Positions 6,401 through 11,122 of a DNA stretch of 11,122 bases are shown here, piece by piece (position 1 is the stretch's first letter; each line of letters opens with the position of its first letter). The notes under the pieces are model-generated. The model was given only the letters and a program-made list of their open reading frames with translations. It was not told the DNA's origin and ran no database searches. The translations under genes and the position numbers were made by a program. Origin of the DNA: DATDOR01 sp035512695 (GTDB lineage: Bacteria > Chloroflexota > Anaerolineae > Anaerolineales > JABWBV01); assembly GCA_035512695.1 (NCBI GenBank), contig DATKDL010000151.1:1-11122 (forward strand), given 5' to 3'.

Positions 6401-7328
6401 CTGGCTGATCAAGCAGGCCTGGCAGGTGGTCGGTGAGCAAGCCTGGGAGTGGATCCGGTCTCTGGAGTACGATCCCGAATCCCTCCGGGACGATGACGAA
6501 GTCCGCATCCTTTACCTGTCGGAATGGCTGGGAGAGCGCGGCTACGACGTTTACCAGTTGGTCTCCGACCGGAACTACGCGCGCCGCTCGGTGCTGCAGG
6601 AATGGCTGCGCGAGCAGGGTTACGATCCGGAAACGATCCTGTTCTTCACGGATGTCGGCGCCCGCAGTGATAACAACCGCGCGGTGGTGGATGAGAACGC
6701 GATCCTGGCCTGTCTGAAGCTCTGGATGGAGAGCGTCGCGCCAAAGACGAAAGTGAAAACCGGCGATCTGGACGCGGTCCGGGAGCAGGCCATCGAGATC
6801 ATGCTCAAGACCGGGAAGCCGGTACCGACGCTCGGAAAGCAGCAGCTGCGGGACGGGAAATCCGGGGAGGCGTATGATCAGCCGGTGACGGTCGGCGTGA
6901 TGACGATGCTCAAGCTCCACCACCTGGTGGAGGACAAGGTACACGCTCGTTCGACGGGCCCGTACAGCCTGGTCACCCAGCAACCGCTGGGCGGGAAGGC
7001 GCAGTTCGGCGGGCAGCGGTTCGGCGAGATGGAGGTCTGGGCGCTGGAGGCTTACGGGGCAGCCTACACCCTGCAGGAGATGCTGACGGTCAAATCCGAC
7101 GACGTCCCCGGGCGGGTCAAGACCTACGAGGCGATAGTCAAAGGGGAACCGATCGAGGAGCCGGGCATCCCGGCGTCGTTCAAGGTGCTGGTCAAGGAGC
7201 TGCAGAGCCTGGGCCTCTCGGTGGAAGCCGTGACGGACAATGGCCTGGTGCGGTTCGGGAAGGAAGAGCAGAAAGCCCGCCCGCCGCGGGTCGACACCGC
7301 GCTGCTTGAGCTCGGGCGGAATCTATAG
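3417..7328 (+). CDS. rpoB: DNA-directed RNA polymerase subunit beta
   Basis: This is the beta subunit of RNA polymerase, half of the catalytic cleft. The 1303-residue protein shows the family in order: N-terminal LPNLIEVQLESFERL, protrusion ERVVVSQLIRSPGVYFE, the rifampicin region SSQLSQFMDQTNPLAEL (410-426) with GLRRERAGFDVRDVHHSHYG, and CPIETPEGPNIGLIG. Further on are GDKMAGRHGNKGVIS (910-924) and a C-terminal block GPYSLVTQQPLGGKAQFGGQ through MLTVKSDDVPGR. Two oddities: Thr431 stands where rifampicin-sensitive enzymes have Arg (E. coli R529). About 135-140 extra residues lie between VFDGA (979-983) and LGKQQLRDGK (from 1139), where E. coli and Bacillus have only about 20; the insertion holds three repeats with EWL/EWI-x4-YD. 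The start has GGAG nine bases upstream. No rplL precedes it and no rpoC follows. Confidence 0.98.
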   Translation: MATALPTKSYSRISISLPLPNLIEVQLESFERLKREGLADLFHEISPIESYNKGMKLYFPSRDPEVEQWGLTYWFGDPKNTIEECVERDLTYASPMYVSVLLAGSDIPEPVKQDIFLGDFPEMTEKGTFIINGTERVVVSQLIRSPGVYFESPLDRSTGRPLATAKLIPDRGAWMEFETRKTEYLTLKFNRKRTIPVTIFLRALAAVDDRTSDQQLVEGTDEEILRLFEDIDNNPDRMFIPTTLRQEPDWDLSTGHSVAEAALIEFFKRMRPGDPATLDNAREFLEEQLFDRRHYDLERVGRYKLNQKLELQDTIALSHRTITKWDIIKLVRRMININNGVEPADDVDHLGNRRVKTVGELVQNKLRIGLRRMERVIKERMSIRDQDQISPITLINIRPVVAALREFYGSSQLSQFMDQTNPLAELRHKRTLSALGPGGLRRERAGFDVRDVHHSHYGRICPIETPEGPNIGLIGRLASFAQVNEYGFIETPYRRVLRSLRNNDSRLIGRALREDVTDEKGKAIAKLDERVTEKMAEAIAKLPLRQILVRPFVSDDVAYLSADAEDKFYIAQANTPLTDEKEFLRNRVSCRYHSDFMFTQPANIDYMDVAPHQVVGISASLIPFLEHDDANRALMGSNMQAQAVPLVLPHVPVVSTGMEYFAAIDSGQVVVAEDDGEVSSVSGESIVVRHKDKTTRTYNLRKYQRSNQSTCIDQRPAVVKGQKIKRGDIIADSSSTEGGELALGQNVVIAFLSWEGGNFEDAILISEQLVQDDAFTSIHIEKHEIEARDTRLGPEEITRDIPNVGEEAVKDLDEMGIIRVGAEVGPSDILVGKITPKGEKELTPEERLLRAIFGEKSRDVKDTSLKMPHGERGKVVDVQVFTREENTDLAAGVDTMVRVYVAQRRKVTAGDKMAGRHGNKGVISKVIPVEDMPYLDDGTPVGIILNPLGVPGRMNIGQVLETHLGWAARELGFRAINPVFDGANEFEIEAELARAWLIKQAWQVVGEQAWEWIRSLEYDPESLRDDDEVRILYLSEWLGERGYDVYQLVSDRNYARRSVLQEWLREQGYDPETILFFTDVGARSDNNRAVVDENAILACLKLWMESVAPKTKVKTGDLDAVREQAIEIMLKTGKPVPTLGKQQLRDGKSGEAYDQPVTVGVMTMLKLHHLVEDKVHARSTGPYSLVTQQPLGGKAQFGGQRFGEMEVWALEAYGAAYTLQEMLTVKSDDVPGRVKTYEAIVKGEPIEEPGIPASFKVLVKELQSLGLSVEAVTDNGLVRFGKEEQKARPPRVDTALLELGRNL

Positions 7329-7330
7329 AC

Positions 7331-7399
7331 GTACAAGGTGCAAGGTGCAAAGTGCAACGCGAGGACATTTGAATTGCACCTTGCACCTTGCACTTGCAC
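7331..7399. terminator. Heptamer-repeat palindrome after rpoB
   Basis: Left arm 7331-7357 and right arm 7374-7399 pair over about 26 bp with two mismatches and one bulge around a 16-nt loop. Both arms are tandem copies of a 7-nt unit, AGGTGCA or AAGTGCA. It begins two bases after the rpoB stop and lies upstream of the str promoter, so it probably ends the rpoB transcript, although the bases that follow are A-rich rather than T-rich on the plus strand. It has the same design as the palindrome at 2778-2840 with a different unit. Confidence 0.55.
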
Positions 7400-7438
7400 A
7401 AAAAGTGAAAAATCCCGCAAATTGACCTACCAAAAACC

Positions 7439-7476
7439 TTGACGGAGCTTTCTCGAAAGAGTAAAATTCTCTTTCG
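7439..7476 (+). promoter_or_regulatory. Promoter of the rpsL-rpsG-fusA-tuf operon with dyad over the -10 box
   Basis: TTGACG (7439-7444) and TAAAAT (7462-7467) are 17 bp apart, a strong sigma70-type promoter with a start expected near 7474. A perfect 8-bp dyad, CGAAAGAG (7454-7461) and CTCTTTCG (7469-7476), has the -10 box exactly in its 7-nt centre. This looks like an operator and is reported as a candidate. The start lies about 250 nt before rpsL, giving a long leader. Confidence 0.75.
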
Positions 7477-7512
7477 TCGCAATATTCAAGTCAGCCAGAG
7501 GACCGGCTGCAA

Positions 7513-7542
7513 ATGAAACTGATCATCATATATGTGGCCTAA
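7513..7542 (+). CDS. Possible 9-codon leader peptide in the str leader
   Basis: An ATG at 7513 opens a nine-codon frame, MKLIIIYVA, ended by TAA at 7540-7542. A weak ribosome site AGAGGA (7497-7502) stands ten bases upstream. A run of three Ile codons and an 83-nt hairpin starting 26 nt later are the pattern of a translated attenuator. Frames this short occur by chance, so this is a low-confidence call. Confidence 0.25.
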   Translation: MKLIIIYVA

Positions 7543-7567
7543 CCGCTCGGACATAGCCAGGAAATTT

Positions 7568-7650
7568 CCTCAGGAGCGGGAGCAGTTGCGGGAACCCTGC
7601 GATGGTTTCAAACCTCCGCAGGGTTCCCGCAGCTACTCCCCACTCTGAGG
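7568..7650 (+). promoter_or_regulatory. Long hairpin in the rpsL leader
   Basis: An 83-nt near-continuous stem-loop. The innermost 15 bp are perfect (7587-7601 with 7617-7631), capped by GGT/ACC at 7604-7606 and 7612-7614. Outward the pairing continues through about nine positions with one C-A mismatch, then a short unpaired stretch, and closes with CCTCAG (7568-7573) and CTGAGG (7645-7650). It lies in the transcribed leader of the str operon and is not followed by a U tract. It may be a regulatory structure or a small non-coding repeat element that landed here. I recognise no known riboswitch or ribosomal protein leader in it. Confidence 0.7.
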
Positions 7651-7679
7651 AGTTCAACTGCCATTCCCCGAGAGTTTTG

Positions 7680-7709
7680 AATGAGGCCATCAGAAATGAT
7701 GGTCTCATT
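7680..7709 (+). promoter_or_regulatory. GAAA-tetraloop hairpin next to the rpsL Shine-Dalgarno
   Basis: A 13-bp stem (7680-7692 with 7697-7709, one G-U pair) closes on the GNRA tetraloop GAAA. It ends 4 nt before the rpsL ribosome binding site GGAG (7714-7717). Its position suggests control of rpsL translation, for example by a ribosomal protein product of the operon, but no such protein site can be shown from sequence alone. Confidence 0.65.
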
Positions 7710-7723
7710 TATTGGAGCAGAAC

Positions 7724-8140
7724 GTGCCAACCATCAACCAGCTCGTCCGCAAAGGGCGGTCCAGCAAGAAGGTCAAAAGCACAGCGCCGGCGCTGCAGTA
7801 CATCCTCAACTCGATGAAGCAGCGCCGCATCCGCCAGCCGAAGGGCGCGCCGCAAAAGCGGGGGGTCTGTACCGATGTCCGGACCATGACCCCCAAGAAG
7901 CCGAACTCCGCGCTGCGGAAGATCGCCCGCATCCGGCTGACCAACGGGATCGAGGTGACCGCCTATATCCCCGGGGAGGGCCATACCCTCCAGGAGCACT
8001 CGGTCGTCATGATCCGGGGTGGGAGGGTCAAGGACCTCCCGGGCGTTCGCTACCACGTCGTGCGAGGCACCCTCGACACGACGGGTGTGAACGACCGCAA
8101 GCAGGCGCGTTCGAAATACGGCACGAAACGGCCCAGGTAA
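7724..8140 (+). CDS. rpsL: 30S ribosomal protein S12
   Basis: S12 sits at the decoding centre of the small ribosomal subunit and affects accuracy. The start is the GTG at 7724, with GGAG six bases upstream and protein MPTINQLVRKGR; an in-frame TTG at 7712 would lie before the ribosome site. Core motifs are PQKRGVCTDVRTMTPKKPNSALRK (43-66) and GEGHTLQEHSVVMIRGGRVKDLPGVRYH (84-111). Lys58 and Lys103, which match E. coli K43 and K88, are both lysine, the streptomycin-sensitive state. The protein has 138 residues, with 15 extra between PAL (22-24) and PQKRG (43-47) rich in basic residues (YILNSMKQRRIRQPKG), a lineage-type expansion. It is the first gene of the str operon after a structured leader. 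Confidence 0.97.
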   Translation: MPTINQLVRKGRSSKKVKSTAPALQYILNSMKQRRIRQPKGAPQKRGVCTDVRTMTPKKPNSALRKIARIRLTNGIEVTAYIPGEGHTLQEHSVVMIRGGRVKDLPGVRYHVVRGTLDTTGVNDRKQARSKYGTKRPR

Positions 8141-8148
8141 TCATGCAT

Positions 8149-8171
8149 AATCGCCGGTTTTTCCGGCGATT
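8149..8171 (+). terminator. Small hairpin after rpsL
   Basis: A perfect 9-bp stem, AATCGCCGG and CCGGCGATT, with a T5 loop begins eight bases after the rpsL stop. No U tract follows, so it is more likely an mRNA-processing or stabilising structure, or a weak attenuator, than a full terminator. A second small hairpin, CGATTTT/AAAATCG, follows at 8191-8208. Confidence 0.45.
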
Positions 8172-8214
8172 GTGTTCGTAACAAAGACAGCGATTTTCTT
8201 AAAAATCGGAAACT

Positions 8215-8260
8215 CGAACGGGTTGTGGGAGGTACACACCCCCGCCCCCCGCTCGTTTTT
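8215..8260 (+). terminator. Terminator-like stem-loop before rpsG, with an alternative fold
   Basis: CGAACGGG (8215-8222) pairs with CCCGCTCG (8248-8255) with one mismatch, and TTTTT (8256-8260) follows immediately, the form of an intrinsic terminator. An alternative stem of about seven pairs, GGGTTGTG (8220-8227) with CACACCC, uses the same GGG and would exclude the first. The GGAG of rpsG lies 10 nt after the T tract. This is a candidate attenuator or S7-type autoregulatory site; the function is inference from position. Confidence 0.45.
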
Positions 8261-8280
8261 CCGGATTATCGGAGCAAGGC

Positions 8281-8751
8281 ATGTCACGCAGAAATCGACC
8301 GGAAAAACGCAAAGTCACGCCGGATGTGCGCCATAAGAGCGTCCAGGTCCAGTCATTTATCAACCGGATCATGAAGGACGGCAAGAAGAGCACAGCCGCC
8401 GGGCTGATTTACGACGCCTTCGATCTGATCGAAGCCCGCGCGAAAAAGCCGGCGATCGAGGTGTTCTCCGATGCGTTGAAGAACGTCTCCCCGGTCATGG
8501 AAGTCCGGCCTCGGCGAGTCGGCGGCGCGACGTACCAGGTACCGATGGAAGTCCCGTCGGCGCGGCAGTTCGCTTTGGCGACCCGCTGGCTGATCGCCTC
8601 CGCCCGTTCACGCTCCGGGCGCAGCTTCGCCGAGAAACTGGCCGGAGAGCTGATGGATGCGGCCAACAATACCGGTCCGTCCGTTCGTCGGAAAGAGGAA
8701 GCGCATCGCATGGCAGAGGCCAATCGGGCCTTCTCGCATTACCGTGTTTGA
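8281..8751 (+). CDS. rpsG: 30S ribosomal protein S7
   Basis: S7 starts assembly of the 30S head by binding the 3' major domain of 16S rRNA and lines the E-site exit. The 156 residues match the normal bacterial length. Recognisable parts are the basic start MSRRNRPEKRKVTPDVRHKS, then VQSFINRIMKDGKKSTA, the block VSPVMEVRPRRVGGATYQVPMEV (69-91), and the C-terminal RKEEAHRMAEANRAFSHYRV. The ATG is preceded by GGAG at 8271-8274, six bases away. It is separated from rpsL by 140 nt with several hairpins, an unusually roomy gap for this pair. In E. coli S7 represses its operon from the rpsL-rpsG gap, so the structures here may serve a similar purpose; that is inference. Confidence 0.97.
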   Translation: MSRRNRPEKRKVTPDVRHKSVQVQSFINRIMKDGKKSTAAGLIYDAFDLIEARAKKPAIEVFSDALKNVSPVMEVRPRRVGGATYQVPMEVPSARQFALATRWLIASARSRSGRSFAEKLAGELMDAANNTGPSVRRKEEAHRMAEANRAFSHYRV

Positions 8752-8753
8752 GG

Positions 8754-8769
8754 CTGTGAACCTTCACAG
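8754..8769 (+). promoter_or_regulatory. Short hairpin before fusA
   Basis: CTGTGA (8754-8759) and TCACAG (8764-8769) form a 6-bp stem with a 4-nt loop in the 26-nt gap between rpsG and fusA. No Shine-Dalgarno sequence is present between it and the fusA ATG, so it occupies the place where one would be expected. Confidence 0.4.
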
Positions 8770-8777
8770 TTAATAAA

Positions 8778-10853
8778 ATGGCTGAATTTTCAATCGACAA
8801 ACTGCGCAATATCGGCATCATTGCCCATATCGACGCCGGCAAGACGACGACGACCGAACGGATCCTGTTCCACACGGGCAAGACCCACCGGATCGGCTCG
8901 GTCGACGACGGGACCACGGTCACCGACTGGATGGAACAGGAGCGTGAGCGCGGGATCACCATCGTCTCGGCGGCGGTGACGGCCGAATGGCGCGGTTATC
9001 AGATCAATGTGATCGATACCCCCGGGCATATCGACTTCACCGCCGAGGTCCAGCGCTCGCTGCGCGTCCTCGACGGGGGCGTCGTCGTCTTCGACGCCGT
9101 CCAGGGAGTCGAGCCGCAAAGCGAGACGGTCTGGCGCCAGGCCGATCGCTACAAGGTGCCGCGCATCTGCTTCATCAACAAGATGGATCGCGTCGGCGCT
9201 TCGTACACCCGGACGATCAAGATGATCCGCGACCGGCTCGGGGCCAACCCGCTGCCCGTCCAGCTTCCGATCGGCGAAGAGGCCAATTTCCAGGGAATGC
9301 TCGATCTGATCAGCGGAGAAGCCGTTATTTGGGAAGACTCGCTCGGCGCCGAACCCATTCGGATTGCGGTCCCAGCGGACCTGCAGGCTGATTACGAAGT
9401 TGCCCGCGAGGCGATGCTCGAGGGGATCGCGGAGAATGACGACGAGATCACCATCAAGTACCTGGATGGAGAGGAAATTTCAGCCGAGGAACTCAAGGCA
9501 GCCCTGCGGCGGATCGTCATCGCCGGGTCGGCGACCCCCGTTTTCTGCGGCTCATCGCTCAAGAATAAAGGCGTTCAGCCGCTGATCGATGCGATCGTGG
9601 ACTTTCTCCCATCGCCGCTCGATGTGCCCCCGGTTGTGGGTTTCAACCCAAACAAACCGGAAGAGATGATCGAACGTCCTGCCCGGATGGATGCTCCGAC
9701 CAGCGCCCTGGTCTTCAAGATTGTCAGCGACCCGTATGTCGGCCGCCTGTCTTATTTCCGGGTCTACTCCGGCGTGGTCAGCAAAGGCGCCACGCTTTAC
9801 AACGCCACCGAGGGCCAGCGCGAACGCATCGGCCGGATCATCCGCATGTACGCCGACCGGCGCGAAGACGTGGACGAGATCAAGGCCGGCGACATCGGTG
9901 CGGTCCTGAGTCTCAAGCGCACTTTCACGGGCCACACGCTCTGCGATATGGCCAACCCGATCCTGCTGGAAAGCATCAGCTTTCCGGACCCGGTCATCTC
10001 GGTCGCCATCGAGCCCAAGACCAAAGCCGACCAGGACAAGATGGCACTCGCCCTGCAGAAACTGGCAGAAGAGGATCCGACCTTCCAGGTCAAGTCCGAC
10101 GAGACGATCGGGCAGACGATCATATCCGGGATGGGCGAACTCCACCTGGAGGTCCTCGTCGACCGGATGAAGCGCGAGTATCGCGTCCAGGCCAATGTCG
10201 GCCGGCCGCGGGTGGCTTACCGAGAGACGATCACGCGGGCAGTCGAGCGGGCGGAGTACCGCTATATCAAACAGACCGGCGGCCGCGGACAGTACGGCCA
10301 CGTCGTGCTCGAAGTCGAGCCGGCGGAACCGGGCAGTGGGATCACCTTCGAAAACAAGATCGTCGGCGGGGTCATCCCGAGAGAATACATCAACCCGATC
10401 GAGAAAGGCGTGCGCGAGACGGCGCAGGCCGGCGTCCTGGCCGGCTACCCGGTCACCGACGTCCATATCCGGCTGTATGACGGGTCATTCCACGAAGTGG
10501 ACTCCAGTGAGATCGCTTTCAAGATGGCCGGCTCGCTGGCTTTCCGGGAAGGCCTGGAGCGCGGGCATTCCGTCATCCTGGAACCGGTGATGAAAGTCGA
10601 GGTCGTCGTACCCGAGGAGTTCCTCGGTGACATCATTGGGCAGCTCAACGCCCGGCGCGGCATGGTCCAGGGCATCGACGCCCGCCCGGGCAACGCCCAG
10701 GCGGCCAGCGCCATCGTACCGCTGGCGGAGATGTTTGGGTATGCGACCGATCTTCGCTCCGCCACCCAGGGCCGCGGGGTGTTTTCATTGGAATTTGACC
10801 ACTACGCAAAAGTGGACCAGAAAATCGCCGAAAACATTATTCGCACCGGCTGA
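8778..10853 (+). CDS. fusA: Elongation factor G
   Basis: EF-G is the GTPase that drives translocation of tRNA and mRNA through the ribosome. The 691-residue length is standard. The G domain has G1 AHIDAGKTTTTERIL (16-30), switch I RGITI (58-62), G3 DTPGH (80-84), G4 NKMD (134-137) and a GSSLKNKG variant of the usual GSAFKNKG. Later domains show SDPYVGRLSYFRVYSG (domain II), SGMGELHLEVLVDRM (domain III), the domain IV stretch TGGRGQYGHVVLEVEP, and a domain V ending PEEFLGDIIGQLNARRGMVQG. It starts 26 nt after rpsG. The ATG lacks a Shine-Dalgarno sequence, so it may depend on coupling from rpsG or on an A/U-rich start region. It resembles canonical fusA rather than a paralogue, in line with its operon position. 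Confidence 0.97.
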   Translation: MAEFSIDKLRNIGIIAHIDAGKTTTTERILFHTGKTHRIGSVDDGTTVTDWMEQERERGITIVSAAVTAEWRGYQINVIDTPGHIDFTAEVQRSLRVLDGGVVVFDAVQGVEPQSETVWRQADRYKVPRICFINKMDRVGASYTRTIKMIRDRLGANPLPVQLPIGEEANFQGMLDLISGEAVIWEDSLGAEPIRIAVPADLQADYEVAREAMLEGIAENDDEITIKYLDGEEISAEELKAALRRIVIAGSATPVFCGSSLKNKGVQPLIDAIVDFLPSPLDVPPVVGFNPNKPEEMIERPARMDAPTSALVFKIVSDPYVGRLSYFRVYSGVVSKGATLYNATEGQRERIGRIIRMYADRREDVDEIKAGDIGAVLSLKRTFTGHTLCDMANPILLESISFPDPVISVAIEPKTKADQDKMALALQKLAEEDPTFQVKSDETIGQTIISGMGELHLEVLVDRMKREYRVQANVGRPRVAYRETITRAVERAEYRYIKQTGGRGQYGHVVLEVEPAEPGSGITFENKIVGGVIPREYINPIEKGVRETAQAGVLAGYPVTDVHIRLYDGSFHEVDSSEIAFKMAGSLAFREGLERGHSVILEPVMKVEVVVPEEFLGDIIGQLNARRGMVQGIDARPGNAQAASAIVPLAEMFGYATDLRSATQGRGVFSLEFDHYAKVDQKIAENIIRTG

Positions 10854-10892
10854 TCAAGGAGCGAGGAAGCTTGAACTGCGGATGAAGGTTAC

Positions 10893-10943
10893 GGAAAAAT
10901 GGGGCTGTGCGGCGATCACACCGCTGCACAGCCCCATTTTTCC
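10893..10943 (+). terminator. Perfect 18-bp hairpin between fusA and tuf
   Basis: Arms 10893-10910 and 10926-10943 are perfectly complementary over 18 bp around a 15-nt loop. The stem has a G/C-rich inner half and an A5/T5 outer half, so it looks like a bidirectional terminator or attenuator. It lies in the 137-nt fusA-tuf gap. It could reduce read-through or mark a processing site, and a separate tuf promoter downstream is possible but none was identified. Confidence 0.6.
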
Positions 10944-10990
10944 GGAGACATTCAGAAACGGCGAGAGCGACGCTAACAACGGAGAAAAAC

Positions 10991-11122
10991 ATGTCGAAGG
11001 AAAAATTTGAGCGGAATAAACCGCACCTGAACGTGGGGACGATGGGGCACATCGACCACGGGAAGACGACGCTGACGGCGGCGATCACGAAGGTGAGTGC
11101 GCTGATGGGGCACGGGCACTTC
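10991..11122 (+). CDS. tuf: Elongation factor Tu, 5' partial
   Basis: EF-Tu brings aminoacyl-tRNA to the ribosome as a GTP complex. Only the first 44 codons are in the window: MSKEKFERNKPHLNVGTMGH, then the P-loop GHIDHGKTTLTAAIT, and the frame is open to the edge. GGAG at 10981-10984 lies six bases before the ATG. Codon choice differs from the genes before it: all five Gly are GGG, all five Thr ACG and all three Ala GCG, where rpoB and fusA lean on GGC, ACC and GCC. The EF-Tu assignment is secure; whether the codon shift persists cannot be seen. Confidence 0.95.
   Translation, partial: MSKEKFERNKPHLNVGTMGHIDHGKTTLTAAITKVSALMGHGHF

Noticed and set aside
5451..6983. A 510-codon open frame antisense to rpoB.
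   Set aside because: High-GC genes with strong third-position bias produce long antisense frames. The product has no family features and rpoB is conserved throughout.
7329..7723. A remnant of rpoC or a tRNA gene in the gap between rpoB and rpsL.
   Set aside because: No frame in the gap shows beta-prime motifs such as the zinc-binding or NADFDGD regions, and no cloverleaf with a T-loop GTTCRA signature was seen.
7724..8140. Streptomycin resistance from S12 substitutions.
   Set aside because: Both key lysines (58 and 103 here) are unchanged, so the sequence gives no support for resistance.

Overview
The window is a housekeeping segment of a high-GC bacterial chromosome. It carries the core of the str operon (rpsL-rpsG-fusA-tuf), rpoB, the RNase P RNA gene and era, with the tail of an insertion sequence at the left edge. 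A bacterium of the Chloroflexota, perhaps an Anaerolineae-like lineage, fits best. The reasons are a long insertion near the C-terminus of RpoB, an expanded S12 N-terminal region and short 7-8 nt repeat palindromes between genes. This placement is inference from remembered family features, not a search result.

Layout. Positions 1-708 hold the 3' part of an IS5-like element whose transposase is split by a -1 frameshift at an A8C run. On the minus strand follow era and a YhhN/TMEM86-like membrane protein gene, overlapping by ATGA and read toward the IS. The era promoter places transcription start almost on the ATG, so that mRNA may be leaderless. On the plus strand comes a small lipoprotein cupredoxin with a complete type 1 copper site. 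It ends at a 25-bp-arm palindrome shared with the convergent RNase P RNA gene (minus). rnpB and rpoB have back-to-back promoters about 30 nt apart.

rpoB (3417-7328) stands alone: no rplL precedes it and no rpoC follows it. After a second repeat-built palindrome, a near-consensus promoter starts the str operon. Its leader of about 250 nt holds a dyad around the -10 box, a 9-codon mini-ORF, an 83-nt near-continuous hairpin and a GAAA-capped hairpin just before the rpsL Shine-Dalgarno. rpsL, rpsG, fusA and the first 44 codons of tuf follow. Their intercistronic gaps contain further hairpins, including a terminator-like one before rpsG and an 18-bp perfect hairpin before tuf.

Together the plus-strand genes supply the RNA polymerase beta subunit and the small-subunit proteins and elongation factors of translation. 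era and rnpB add ribosome assembly and tRNA maturation. The most notable points are the rpoB/rpoC separation, the repeat-containing RpoB insertion, a substituted rifampicin-contact residue and the elaborate str leader.
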